Assembly: GCA_947034885.2 (NCBI GenBank) | Contig: OX344758.2 | Location: 1,056,501-1,120,500, forward strand | Direction: 5' to 3' | DNA length: 64,000 bases | Source of the DNA: Thuidium tamariscinum | Lineage: Eukaryota > Streptophyta > Bryopsida > Hypnales > Thuidiaceae | Part shown: positions 1 through 12,400 of the stretch, piece after piece | Layout of the letters: the number at the start of each line of letters is the position of its first letter | Numbering within the stretch: the stretch's first letter is position 1 | Program-made: the position numbers and the translations under genes | The notes under the pieces: model-generated | Database searches by the model: none | What the model was told of the DNA's origin: nothing | Seen by the model: only the letters and a program-made list of their open reading frames with translations

Positions 1-565
1 ATTTTTTGAAAATTAGTATATTATATTTAAACTACCCTAATTGAATATCTACCTTGGCCATTTTGGAAGTTTCAATATTATTTCCAATTCAAAAATACAA
101 ATTTGAAGGTCAAAACTAGAAAACCAAGATTTTTCTTGAAGTTAGACAAATCTATGAAGAGATTTCTTAAAATTTTAAAATTTCCACCTTCTACTTAATA
201 TACTTAAAATGCACTAACTTTACACATGTGTAGAGAACACAATTTTTTTATCTTGAAGATGCAAATGGTTGAGAAGAAGCATCTTCAATTTAGAAAAATA
301 GATTATTATTATTTTTTAATTCTTGAATTATTTTCTAAAAAATAAATTTCAAATAAGCTATATTTTGTATTTTTCATCATTCTTTTTTAATGCATAACTA
401 TTAGAGATAATTTTTTTAGATGTAAATTTTCACACATACTATTTTGAATGCATTACAAATTATTGATATTTTATTCTATTATTAAATTTCTACTCTAGAA
501 GTTAGAGTAGGCTGATATTCAAGTAGTTTTGAGCCCCAAATGCCAAGTACTTCTTGTAACAAATT
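1..565. mobile_element. Right-hand part of a degenerate T1-family element, cut by the window edge
   Basis: This AT-rich stretch resembles the copy at 46533-47253 in collinear blocks: a 'taccttggccattttgg' block near 51-67, a 'gtgtagagaa' block near 229-238 and a degenerate terminal 'ttttgagcc...cttcttgtaac' near 527-560. It therefore looks like an old copy whose left end lies outside the window. No coding potential was seen. The right boundary is approximate because the terminal repeat is decayed. Confidence 0.45.
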
Positions 566-1660
566 CAATAGTTTGTCAATTTCTTATACTATTGACATGG
601 TTTTGGTTGATTTGCTAAGTCCTTTATGTTTTTTGAATTGTAGTTGATTTTGGTTCTTTATATTTTCATTGTCCAATGTAAGTCCCATTTAAAGTTCTTT
701 TGGCATCTATTTAAAGTACTCTAGATTTACATTCAATGGTATCAATTTCAAGTTTTAAGTAAAAAAAAATGAAAAGAAGACTAATATGCCAATTGTATAG
801 TCGATGTTTTATAGGCAAGCTCAATGGAAGAAGAAAACATTGGCAAAAATACTTTGAAAAACAAACTTTATACTAGTTAACCCAATTATTGTTGTGGTGT
901 TAGAGGAGTTAGGACCTCCAAGAAATTGTTTTAAGGCTATTCCTTGCAATTGTTCCTAATGTTGTAGACTAGCCCCTAGTGATCTAAATCTAAAAATTAA
1001 AATAAAATAAAATTTCTTTTATAAATTTTCAAAATGTATTAAAAAATTAAATTAAATTAATAAATTAGTCAATAATTACATCTAACATGATAGTTGCTTG
1101 ACCACGTCATATTGTTGATGTGGTAGCATTCACAGTGTTTCTATAGCATTTTCAACATTGAGGAACTCATAGTCTTCTAAAGGCTCAAATCTCACGGTCT
1201 CACCTCATAGATTAGATGTTCCCAATGCATCAAAATTGATAAAACACTAAAATAAATTTTAGGACTAATATATAAGTATTCAATTTGCAATATGGTGCTA
1301 TAAAAGTGGTTTAAGCAGTTGCAAAGTTTTTGAGGTTCTTGAAAAGTGACTCACATTATTGCAAAAGTCATCTTGGCAAGGAATCTTAAAATTATGGGAC
1401 TGACTTTTGACTTTTCGATAATACTAGGAACAATTTTGGCAAAATTTTATAGTATTTTATATGCAAGGATTCTTTGTCATCTATTAGACACTTAGTATCC
1501 CCAATGGCGTTAGGAGGTTATCCCATAAGGATGCCACAAACCAAAATGGTCCAATAGATGACAAAGAACTAAGAGAAGTCTTGTATGTAAGATAAAAGAA
1601 CAATTGTTCATCCTTGAAATTTTGTGCAAAAAAAGGAGATCATGAATAATAGTTTGGTCT
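566..1660. other. AT-rich intergenic DNA with a decayed M2 MITE
   Basis: No gene was seen. Around 1090-1180 the order 'gttgcttgaccac', 'gatgtgg', 'gaactcatagtcttctaaa' matches, in reverse, the outer part of the M2 MITE at 30716-31059, so roughly 960-1190 is probably an old M2 copy without clear ends. The rest is AT-rich with no recognisable structure. Confidence 0.4.
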
Positions 1661-3505
1661 CCAATGAATACTATTGAATTAATTTTTTTTTAAAAGTGGT
1701 TGATTTGCATTGTTTCAAAAAGGATGATTTCCATGATGGCCGACCCATCCTTCCAGGGTTAAAGGGGCACAAGTGTACAGTGTTGCTTTCCCGTTGAGGA
1801 TGGTCTAACCACTGTATCCCGCCCACTACCAAAACCCAGTTCCAGTGTGAATGCCACCCTTCCTCTTCCCGCTTTGTGTCGATGGCGAGACCGCTCTCTA
1901 GCAAGCTTGTGAACCAGCTCTCTAGCTCGGCAGTTGTCCAGTGCACCAACCTCCAGCTGGCTAGCTAGTTCCCTCGCCTCCTCACGTCTCAGTTTCGTCT
2001 CTATTAGCTACTGTAGCACTTGGTAGTACGTACAATGAATCGACAGTATGTTTTGAAGCTCTTGAATTGCTGATCGAGTGCATTGATCCGTGCATGTGAA
2101 GAGGCTTAATAAGACTCGGAAGCGATCGACTGATTCTCAGTATGTACGTCCCTTACTACCCATCCGGCCAGGCAGGAACAGAAAAGGACTCCAAGCTAGG
2201 CGAGGCCGGGTTAATGCCCTCCCTGCCGGGTCGGTGCTGCAGGTGGCAGAGGACAACGCCTAGGAAAGAGACGGCCACCAAGACACGATCGAAGGAATCG
2301 AATTGAAGGACAAGAAGCTGCTATTCAATTCATGCACGCACTCAGTTCATAGATCAACAAAGCCTAAGCTTAGCTACAATATTTAGTTCCTGCTGCGTGC
2401 CTGGAAATTAAAGATACCCATTCAATCTTTGCATTGCTTCTATTCTTAACTTAGACTCCAATCTAAATTAATTTGTGTACGTTACAGTCATCGGCCGGAA
2501 TTCTAGCTAGTACGTGAGCAAGCAGTAGGATCGATTACATGGCTTTTCGGTACGTGATTAGAAACTAGCTAGCTTGCATTGCTGATCTCAATCAGTCGAT
2601 CGATCTGTCGATCTGCGTACAGCAGTCTGGGAGGAGCCTGGGATGGAGTAGACGGCTACGCGCGTGCTGGGAGCTACTGAGGTTACCGGTATTAATCATG
2701 CTCTAGATCTGTAGCAGTGTAGCCAATGCATGTTAGCACTCTTACAGATTAGTTGGGAGGAAACTAACGTGGGAAGGTCTTCACCATATAAAACTGAGGT
2801 ATGTGCACCGACAATTGCATTGAGGTCTTCATCATATAATTAAATAAGGTACGTGCACCAACCCTTTAATTTACGACTGAGCACAGTTACTCAGTGATAC
2901 TAAACACAAGTTTTTTTATATTAGGACTAATTGGTAGGTGAAAGAAGATGCCATCGTAATTAATTTAGCATGTGTTATTTGCACAGTCCGGGAAGAAATT
3001 TTAGTTTAACCGGCTAAAATCCTACATTTTCTTGCACCAACTGGTTGCTTGGAGAATACTCTCGGCTAGACCTTAAGAAAATAAAGAATTTTTTTTTTCT
3101 ACTAAAACAATCGGATTTTTTCCTGAGATTTTGAATTTCATTCAGAAATTCTGAATTTCAACCAGCTAACTTGTAACTAAATGCCGGTACCCCGTTATTC
3201 GAACACCATATGAATAAGGTACGGATTTTAAATTTTTGTCTTTAGATTTGTACAAAACCAACACTGACTAAACCCTCATAAACTTTTCATTTTTATAGAT
3301 TGTGAAAATTTTGAGTCTTATCAAGATTTAGGCTAAAGTCACTATTCTTAGTTCAAATGTAGGTGTCACTTTTGAGGCAATGTGGATTGTGGATGTACAT
3401 TTTTTAAGTCAAGAGTTAGGGTGTAGGATTTCAAGTGAACTTTGTAGAAAATAAATGTAGACTCTTTTCCAAGTTTCGATCGATTTAAAATTGTAGTGAA
3501 TTATT
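1661..3505. other. GC-richer low-copy segment, no gene recognised
   Basis: About 1720-2760 is clearly richer in GC than its surroundings and contains many GATCGATC and CTAGCTAG palindromic words, like the leader region at 6900-8900. No open frame here resembles a known protein. A short imperfect tandem duplication occurs at about 2776-2857: two units begin 'aggtcttca' and end 'gtgcacc', about 47 bp apart. It could be a non-coding transcript, a distal regulatory region or an old gene remnant; nothing decides between these. The stretch 2900-3505 is AT-rich and featureless. Confidence 0.35.
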
Positions 3506-4241
3506 GGGCAATTGCAAAAAACACTTGTCCTATTTTCTGTCACACCTAGTGTGCTGATTTGTTTTTTGGCCATAACTTCTATATTTTGGCTCCAAATGAC
3601 TCAAGATTTATAGGAAAGATACTCATATGTACCATACACATTCTCTAATTTTTTCATAATTTTCAAAAATAGTTTGATTTCAAAATAGTACTAGTGATTG
3701 AATGTCACACTTGGTAGTTTAGGGGGGTTTAGTCACTAAGGAGTACCTTTTTTTTAACGATTTTGAGATGAAATTTGGATGAGATGGTCTTCTAATAGAC
3801 TTATAGCTGTCCACGTGAGGGATTTTGAAAAAAAATATTTTTATGTCGTATGGAAGTCCTCAAAGTGAGATTCCTTCTGGTTGCATTTTTAAACATATAA
3901 AGTACTATTTTAGTGATTTTTTTTATGAATTACCATTTCCATAGAGTTGTTGCAAATGGCCACTTTTTATTTTTTGTATTTACTTGTTTTTACTAATTTT
4001 TTTGAATAAAAATATGAAGGTATGTATTTTCTTGAGGTTTGGCGCTTTTTAAGTTCTCCTACTTAGAGAATTTTTTTAATCAATTTCCATTGGTGAAAAC
4101 CTTCATCTTAGAGGTGTATACATTATTCATATTTTTCAAAAAAAATTCAAATTAATTTTCTAATTTTAAAGTACTCCAAAAAAAGTCATGAGTATTGTAG
4201 TAAAACGCAACAAATAAGACAAGTATTTCTTGCAATCACCC
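3506..4241 (+). mobile_element. T1-family non-autonomous DNA transposon, copy A
   Basis: The left end reads GGGCAATTGCAAAAAACAC and the right end is the reverse of GGGTGATTGCAAGAAATAC. The element is flanked by the 4-bp direct repeat TATT (3502-3505 and 4242-4245). It is about 736 bp with no coding potential. It is homologous along its length to copy B (17548-18269), which lies in the opposite orientation. Terminal inverted repeats plus target duplication make it a cut-and-paste DNA transposon; the superfamily is not clear from 4-bp duplications alone. Confidence 0.75.
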
Positions 4242-4982
4242 TATTGGAATTTAGAAGTTCTATTGTAGCAACCAAAATGACAAACTTACTATATAAAATT
4301 TGTATAACTTGGACATTTCAATCATATTCTTAGAGCTGCTGCCAATCTAGCAAAAAGACAAAAATATGAAATGAGTGGTTGCCTACTATGGGTGTTAAGC
4401 CTAAAATGGAATAGAATGGAATGTCTTGAATGAATTAGAAGGATCTCATATATTGTTCCTAATGTTAAAATTCCCTATGAATCTTGCTTTTTCATGTGTG
4501 TGAACACTAAAGAATATTGGGAAAAACAAGACTTATATACCTTTGGAAAAAAATGCAAAATGAAGCTCTCTTTGTAGACCTCTACAACACTTAAAAATCA
4601 ATACTTATAGATAATTTTAACACGGAGAACTGTATATAAGGCCCCTATGAATGACTTTTAGAGTTAGTATAGAAGTAAAAATATACCTATTCATCCAAAA
4701 AATAATATGATAGTTTTGGGATGACTACAACCTTGGCAATTGACCTTGTCTTTCTAAGGTGAAGTATTCATACCATTATCTAGAGCATTATTCATTTATT
4801 TCACCTCTTTAAGAATCCTTTTATTAAAAATCAAGTCATTTCTCCCTTTAAATGACTTACTTCACTAATTCATACCATATTCATTTGTAATCCCCAAGAG
4901 ATTGTTTAAGAAAATAAAATATAAAGATTTCAATTGCCAATTTGTCAAAAATAATCTCATGTCTTGATTCTATTGCCTTTAA

Positions 4983-5904
4983 CCCCTAAAGGACCATTGT
5001 CCCCTCGGGGGACAATTTGGAGTTCGGGCAGGTATCGTAGGCTTCAATTTTTGGTGAAACCTTTTGAAACTTTCTCACAAGATAGAAAAATTGATTAGCT
5101 TGGTGGGAATGTAATTTTTATTTCAATTGGTGACCGGGAGCAAAAGTTATACCACAAAAAGCCCAAATTTTAGTTCGGCGGCAGAATTTTTTTTTTTCAA
5201 AAATTCAATTTTTAATTTTTTAATTTTTTTTTCTGAAACAATATATTTTTGCCTACATGTGAAGCTTTGATTCATTCTATTTGGACTTATAATGAGAAAG
5301 TTATGGACAATCTTATTTCTCGGGCAATCTAAACAATTTCTCAAAAAAATAACCTATAGGATTCATTTCTGAATGCAATTTTCACATTTTTTCAAAAAAA
5401 ATTGTTGGACAAGGTTATGTTCACTTGCTAGAACAATCTCACCATTGGGATTATTGTATTTTAATCCCACCTTAGAGTTATTAACCATTTAGTTTTTCTT
5501 TAAATCTTGGACCTACATCTACTTAACAATTTTTTAAAGAATGAAAATCAAGTGTTTTTTGTATAATTTTTTTTTCTTAGACTGTCAACTCAATTCTTAA
5601 ACACAAATTTTTTTTAATTCAAAGTCTATAGTGCAAAAAAGTTCAACAAATGGCAATCAAAGTCATCTGAAATTGCAGTTCACAGTTCAAAAAAAATTGT
5701 ATTTCCAACTTTGAATGCTCATATCTTCTAATCTGTACGGTCAAACTTCATGAAATTTTTACCACATGATCTTAATCAAGTTAAGTACGAGATCCTATGG
5801 TTAGATTCTCAAAAAATTATTTTTTTTGTTTTCTTGGGTGAATGCAGCAGAAATGGCAGTTTTGAGAGGTTTTTGGCAGAAAAAAGGCCTTGGTCCTTTA
5901 GGGG
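4983..5904. mobile_element. P-family TTAA-flanked element, P1
   Basis: Perfect 14-bp terminal inverted repeats, CCCCTAAAGGACCA at the left and its complement at the right, are flanked on both sides by TTAA (4979-4982 and 5905-5908). TTAA duplication with ends starting CCC is the signature of piggyBac-type transposition. The interior (922 bp) is AT-rich, has no transposase frame and includes a small GC-rich hairpin near 5010-5022. It is read as a non-autonomous element. Confidence 0.7.
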
Positions 5905-5908
5905 TTAA

Positions 5909-6543
5909 ATATCCAAAATTGCTTAGCATGTATTTGCCTTCTCAACTTCAAAAAATTTTAGTAGATGTTTATTGTTTAAGAATCATGATTACTTCAACGT
6001 AAATAAATACTGATTTAAAAACTATACATGGAATAATGATGGCAATTTTACATTGGGTGTGATTATGGATACACCCAATTGAAGCGTCAAACTTTTTTGC
6101 AAGATACTTATGTCACACAACTTCAAAAGTGGGGACCAAACTTTTTTAGGCACCATTTTGATGGAAAAATAAGCTTCATACCCACTTTTATTTCGACTTT
6201 TTTAACTCAACCGACTTTTTCACAAAACTCATGGGTTTAAACCCCAGTTTAGGGTACTTTACAAATAACTCAAATATCACTCTTTTTTACGCATAGTTGA
6301 AATTCCATCTTCCATTTGCACGTTTCATCCATTTGTATACTAGGTGTCAACCATTGCACATCACTGTAATGAAGATCATCCCATTCTGCACTGCCCCAAA
6401 TCAATGATAAAAAAAAAACCTCACTGCTTGAACTGGAAGCGATGGAAGCGATGTAAGTTAAGCGGGAATAAGTTAGTGTAGTTCCCGAGGTTGTCGCATT
6501 CCATGTCGCCCAGGAGAGCGGCACCTGACATCGTCACGGACAG
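5909..6543. other. AT-rich intergenic DNA upstream of the receptor kinase locus
   Basis: No gene or clear repeat was recognised. Base composition begins to rise from about 6440 onward, toward the leader region of the next gene. Confidence 0.4.
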
Positions 6544-6720
6544 AGCTTGCATAGCTGGCTGGCCGGCTGGCGCAGACAGACCCAGACGCAGACTCAGACG
6601 CAGACCCAGAGACCCCAGACTGAAGCAAAGAGAGAGAACGACTGAGCTGATTCGATGAGCCTGAACGAAAGTGAGAGAACGACTGAGACTGAGAGACTGA
6701 GACTTTGAAAGAGAGCGTCT
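6544..6720. repeat. Short tandem CAGACGCAGAC and GAGAGAACGACTGAG repeats
   Basis: About 6572-6622 is built from degenerate CAGAC(G/C)CAGAC units. It is followed at about 6628-6715 by repeated GAGAGAACGACTGAG and GACTGAGA units. The block lies 300-450 bp upstream of the proposed TATA box of the receptor-kinase gene. GAGA-rich tracts are common in plant promoters; a regulatory role here is inference. Confidence 0.6.
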
Positions 6721-7016
6721 CTAACTTCGCTCGCTAGCTGGGGGTCCTTCCCTACCCAATCGAAAGGCCGCCCCTCCAGCATGGGCCGTGCCAGAGCTTC
6801 ATGTGCTTCCACGCCGTCCGTCTGCTTGCTTCGGCCGGTCACCTCCACTTCCCACCACCAGGGCACTTCCAGCTACAGGAGCTAGCTACCCATCTACAGT
6901 AGCTAGCTAGCTGACAAGGAAAACTTACCGCAGGGTCTGCCAATTGCAACGCACCAGACAGACCTCGGGCATCCCCCCGGGCCCGGGCGGGCCAAACCCA
7001 CTATCAAACATGATTG

Positions 7017-7050
7017 TATATATATAAATATGAAAGCCTCCTCTCACGTG
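7017..7050 (+). promoter_or_regulatory. Proposed TATA box and G-box of the EMS1-like gene
   Basis: An uninterrupted TATATATATAAATA lies at 7017-7030, followed by a perfect G-box CACGTG at 7045-7050, in the transition from GC-rich DNA (CCCGGGCCCGGGCGGGCC-like, 6977-6991) to the leader. The spacing would put transcription start near 7050-7060, about 2.4 kb before the start codon. This would need a long leader or a leader intron. A promoter closer to the start codon cannot be excluded. Confidence 0.4.
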
Positions 7051-7795
7051 CGAAGGATCTCATCTTCTCCCTTTCCTTGCAATCGATCGAGGGGGCAAAT
7101 CGCAGTGTTGATCGATCGGTGTACTCATGCACTCCACCCGTGTAGCTTAGGAACTAACTTCGACTCTCCTCAGTTGGAGACTCGATCAACTAGCCGAGAA
7201 TGATCTAGTGCTAACACAACACCATACGAAGAATCAAACTCCCTCGATAGATTACAGCCTAGATTAATAGATCGATCTCGCTTTCCAGGCATTTAACTCC
7301 CGAAGAGTGCTAACACTTCCGCAGATTAATTTAAAACTCCGCCCCGCGCGCGGCTCGGTCCGGCCCGGCGCCAGCATTGGCCTGAATTGTAGCTGTAGTG
7401 CGAATGAGCTCATCTTCTCGAGTCTCCAGCTAGCTTCCCTTTAGGTTGCATTGTTGCAGCCGCGATTGAAATATCGAGCCTCTCGATCATGCATTCAATC
7501 TATTAGGAGCTTAGTCTTTCTTCAACCCCTTAAGACAGGTAAGACTTTCACACATTAAGAAATTTCTAGCATTGGTTAAGTCAATTTAAGCTGTCCGGAG
7601 TATGTGCGAAGAATCGGAGCTTAATCATCTTCTCGATATCTTTCTTTGGAGTTGCTCTGTTGCAGACTTGCAGCCTTCGACATTCACCAAAATCCATGTC
7701 GGAAGTTATACCCTAAGAGTGCTTACACTTTTCCACATTAAGAACGTAACTCCCTAGCCTAACATTGGCCTGAATTGTAGCTGTAGTGAGTTGAA
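7051..7795 (+). repeat. Three degenerate tandem units in the leader of the EMS1-like gene
   Basis: Three blocks share an order of words. Each opens with GCGAA followed by a 'catcttctc' word (7050, 7401 and 7606). The first and third contain 'agagtgct.acac' followed by a run ending 'aactcc'. They close with the same 25-mer, beginning 'attggcctgaattgtagc', at 7376-7400 and 7764-7788. The middle unit is shorter and has lost the closing word. Units are about 350, 205 and 190 bp. They predate the gene's current form, being quite diverged. Confidence 0.6.
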
Positions 7796-9417
7796 AGCAG
7801 GATCTCATGCAGCTACATAGAAGCTCGCTGACTACTCTTGAAATCGTTCGTTGAACGGTGGGTTCACTTTCAAACATTTTGATCTGACACGACAATGATC
7901 GAGCATGGAGCGTTCAAGAACTTTGCTACAAATAGAACTAGCTCAGGGTTTTTCCTCTCTAAGTTATTGGTTTTAGTAAGGAATGAGGGTAATTAGTTGT
8001 TTCGGTGAATGCGGTTTCGTTTTACCACTGAAGGGAATGTTTTGATCCTCCCTGGGAGATCAGAACGAACAGAGGGCATTTGTGTCCGTAATTTGTCTGT
8101 TGTCGAAGAGGGGGTTCAAGATTTAGACGCTACTGACGTTGGGTCACTTGTTATCTGTGAGGGAGTTTCCTGCAGTAGAATTGAAGGTGTGAAGACTATT
8201 TGTAGAGCGAGGTTCTGCTTGGGAAACTTCCAGAACCGCAGAAACTGCTTGTGTTCTGTGAAAAGAATGATAATCTCGAAAACCAAAACCTGTGTGGGTA
8301 CATACCAACTGCATTGATCGACAAGGATAAAGTGAAATGGTAGTTGGAGGAGTCACGAAGCTAGAATTACAGGTTCTGCAGCAGATTAGCTTGAGAAATG
8401 TCCTTCAATTTTCTCTGATTTAATTTCTCTCTCCTGTGTGGCCAGATCATCCTTAAGGATTCAATTCCAGACTTTCAATAATTTCGGTTCTAGTACAACG
8501 GCCGGCATTGTCAACCCGGAGAAGGAAGCTAGCAACCGAAGGTAGAGTCCGTCCGGACAAGTGGTGGTGGTTGTCATCGGCATTGACGTCAGAGTCAAGT
8601 CTCCAGCAGAAGAAGTCTGCTACGACACTCAATTCTGTTTTGAAAGGGTTCGCCATCACGACCACATTATGATTGACTAGATTGCTTGGATTCCCGGAGG
8701 ATTTCAAATGGGGGTTCACGAGAAGTTACAACCAAAGCCAACGCCGGCATTTGCTTCAAGCGTCCCGTCTCTGTGCAACTAATTTTGAGCACCCTCGCTT
8801 CAGGTATGGTGCTCATCACCGCCTGAGCTCTTCTCTGTCAGTAGTTTGTACACAATGTGTATTGCTCCTTGTTCACCATTTTTGAGGTTTCCTCAACGTT
8901 TTTGTAATTTCTTTTCGACTGTTTTCAAATCCCTTCAATTGCGGTCTTCCGTTCCAGAGAGATTGCAACAATGACAAGTCTTGCTACTAGTGGTGCTAGC
9001 TGAGGTTGCTCACTTTTGAATATGATTTTTCTTAGTTTACTCGTTTCCGCTCTTACATGACATGACATGATCGAGGTTCCGTTGTCAGTGAACTTGGTAG
9101 TAGTGAAATTTGTCACCTGGCACACTTCCTTCCTTAACAATTTAAGTAACCTTTTCAGTCTTGTCGAAAGCTATTCAGTACTGCAATTTGTTGCAATTTG
9201 TTGAATTACGATATCACTCTCGAGTCCCCGATCAAAACCGGAGAACACTAGGGGTTAGCACAGTTAGAGCTTGTCGCCACAGAACGAAATTCGAACTGTA
9301 CGGCTAGAATTTACCTTGCTGTCAACTTTCAAATTAAACTTTTTGAAGCTTCGAATCTCAAAAACTGGGATCGAACGATCGGAAAAATACTCAAAATTTC
9401 AAACATTGCCTTGCAGA
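7539..9417 (+). other. Possible leader (5' UTR) intron of the EMS1-like gene
   Basis: A strong donor, acag|gtaaga, sits at 7539, and a pyrimidine-rich acceptor, ttgccttgcag, ends at 9417, 76 bp before the start codon. Splicing these would give a leader of about 570 nt from the proposed start site. No conserved protein frame was found in between; the longest + frame there (8009-8317, 102 codons) resembles nothing known. This is inference from splice signals only. Confidence 0.35.
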
Positions 9418-9419
9418 AC

Positions 9420-9467
9420 ATGAAGGCCGTCCTCTATCACTGGCTCGTACTCTCCTTCGAATTTTAA
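9420..9467 (+). promoter_or_regulatory. Small upstream ORF, 15 codons
   Basis: An ATG at 9420 opens a 15-residue frame (MKAVLYHWLVLSFEF) that stops at 9465-9467, only 26 nt before the main ATG and in another frame. If transcribed it could dampen translation of the receptor-kinase message. Its existence is seen; the effect is inference. Confidence 0.4.
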
Positions 9468-9493
9468 AACGTCTCTTCGAACAATCCCAAGCC

Positions 9494-12400
9494 ATGGCAC
9501 CTCCCATTCTCCTTTCCTTTCTCCTTCTCCAACTAATCTCCACTACATCAGCCTTCACCTCCGACATGACTGCTCTCCTGGCCTTCAAAAACGGGCTTCA
9601 ATCTCCACCTTCACTCACATCCTGGGCCCCGACCGACTCCACTCCTTGCAACTGGATCGGCGTCCAATGCAACCCCACCTCCACTAACTCAGTCATCTCT
9701 CTATCCCTCCCGAACCTCTCCCTCTCGGGCACCATTTCCCGAGAGTTTTTCACCATAGCCACATTACAACACTTAGACCTCAGCGGCAACTCCTTTTCAG
9801 GTCCCCTTCCTCCCGAGCTCGGAAGCTTAGTATCTCTCCAGCACCTCGACCTCAACAGCAACTCCTTCACGGGCGTCTTGCCCTCGTCTCTCTTCACCCT
9901 TCCCAGTCTCCTTTACCTCGACCTCAGTTACAACGCCATCGCGGGATCCATTCCGTTTGAGATTCAGAACCTGAAAACACTCCAAACCTTAAACCTCAGC
10001 AGCAACTCGTTCTCAGGACCCATTCCGCAACAACTCGGCAGCTTGCTTGCGTTACAGCACCTGGATCTCAGTACGAACTCGTTTGTGAATGTCATTCCCC
10101 CACAAGTCTCCGATCTCGTGAACCTCTACTACTTGGACTTCAGTAGCAATGCTCTCACAGGCGAGATTCCGTCTCTGGCCAGTTTACAGAAGCTGGAGAG
10201 ATTGGATTTCAGTGGGAACTTCTTGAGTGGAAGTATTTCACCTCTGATCGGGAGTCTTCCGAATTTGGCGGTGTTGGACTTGAGTAACAACTCCCTGGTG
10301 GGGAGTATTCCCATGGAGATTTGGAAGGCGACAGGGTTGGTGGAGTTGGACTTGGGCGCGAATGAGTTGGTGGGGAACCTGCCGAAGGAGATAGGCAACT
10401 TGGTGAACTTGGAAAGCTTGTTTCTGGGGTACACGAAGATGACGGGGGGCATTCCTGGGGAGATTGCGATGCTGGTGAATTTGAGGAAGATGGATTTGGG
10501 CGGGAGCTTGCTGGAGGGAGAGATTCCGGAGAGTATTGGGGGGATGAGGAGTTTGGTGACATTGAGCTTGCCGACCACGGGGTTGAATGGAAGCATTCCT
10601 GCGAGTCTGAGTCTGTGTAAAAACTTACAGGTGAGTTTGTCTCCCATCAGCACCTCTTGGATTTTGTAGTTGTTGGCAACAAGAAGAGGAATTCAATGCA
10701 CTTTAGCATGCATCATTTGGACACTGTATGAATAAGTTATGAGTTTTCAAAGTTGAAGGACTGTTTGGAGGTGTTACAACAACCAACACTAGTCTGGCTC
10801 TCATATGGATTACTCTCATGTTTTGATTATGTATATCCTACGTATAATCAAGATCTAGTTTTTGTGATGCTTTTTTGGTTCAAATGTTGGTGTGGCATTT
10901 TGGGTAATTGATCATCTTAGACATATGGGTTATTTTCCTGATCAATCACCATATAATGTGAGAACTAGTAGTGTTGATAGACATGAAACTTGTAGATTCT
11001 ACAACTTTAGAACCAGATCGAACGCACATCCCCTACCACAAAGTCAAGAGCGAAAACATTTGCTCTCAAATGCTAAACTCAACATTTCAACAATGTTGCA
11101 AAAATCAGTTGTTCAATGTCTTTCTCTAGTGTAAAAATGATATCATCTTATACATGTGCTTTTATTATTCTCAAGGTTAGTATTAGACAATGGAGTCTTC
11201 ATGACACTAACCAACATATTAATGGTGTGAATCTCTTGCAGGTGATTGATCTTGCATTCAATACACTAACAGGCCCAATACCTGTAGAGCTTGAACATCT
11301 TCCAAATGTCATATCGATTTCCCTAGAAGGAAACCAACTCTCAGGTTCACTATCAATCCCAAACATGATTTTCTTAGTAAGCTAAATGGGTGTTTCCAAG
11401 CCATGATGGAGTGTCACATACAATGCAATGAAATTATTGTTTTGTAAATGTTCCCATCACACTTCAACTGTTTATGATACTAATCCAAAATTTTCACACA
11501 TGCTGGCAACTATGTAAATCACAAAAGAACAAAGTTGTTTATAATATATTATATTCATAAAGAAAAAACTATGAGTTTGTTGTCAAATTTCCAAAAGTGT
11601 AACACTTTGATAGCCTTGAAAACGTACTACCAAAATCAAATTAAACACTTGTGTTATTCACATTTGCTACAATTGTCAAAAAAAATTGGGTAAGTTTAAT
11701 TTATGTTTTGCTAAATTGAGGCTGAATTTGTGACCATGATTTTGTGACTGCAGGTCCCATCCCTCCCTGGTTTGGCAACTGGCCAAATATGACTTCCCTT
11801 CTCTTGGGCAGCAACAAATTCTCAGGCCCCATTCCTCCTCAACTAAGTCTGGCTCCCCAGCTCTCCAACCTTGCTTTGGACAACAACTTGTTGGCTGGCC
11901 CCATTCCTCTGGAGCTTTGCAGGGCGCCCTTGCTCAAAGTTGTCTCCTTGAACATGAACAACCTCACGGGGAACATCACCTCCACCTTCGAAACTTGTGC
12001 GGCTTTAGAAGAGCTTGATTTGAATTCGAATGAGCTCTCGGGAGAGATTCCTATGTACTTCGCTTCATTGCCGAACTTGGTGATTCTCTCATTAGGTGAG
12101 CAATTCCTTAGATACTTACATCGATGTCTTGGAACTCGCCAAAAGAATTTGCATGTAAAACTCATTCTGTTACAAGGAGAATCATAAGAATAAATGCCGT
12201 TTTTTAATGTAGAAACTAATGACAATGGAAGCGGCCTTGAAAGAAAGATAATGAATTTTGTGTACTTGTTTTGCATGCTGTGAATCTCATGATTGTGAAC
12301 TGTCAGGGTCTAAGGGAAGTTCATATGATAAATTGATAATCATAATGAGATTCACTTCTTTTATAATTGATGTACTTCAAGACGTTCTTAATCTCATATG

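Noticed and set aside
8009-8317. 102-codon + frame in the EMS1-like leader region
   Set aside because: No similarity to a known family, lies in what may be a leader intron, and overlaps a similar-sized - frame; it is treated as chance.
9598-9897. Long - strand frames opposite the LRR exons (also 10129-10653 and 13549-13746)
   Set aside because: They are antisense shadows of the repetitive Leu/Pro/Ser codons of the LRR region.
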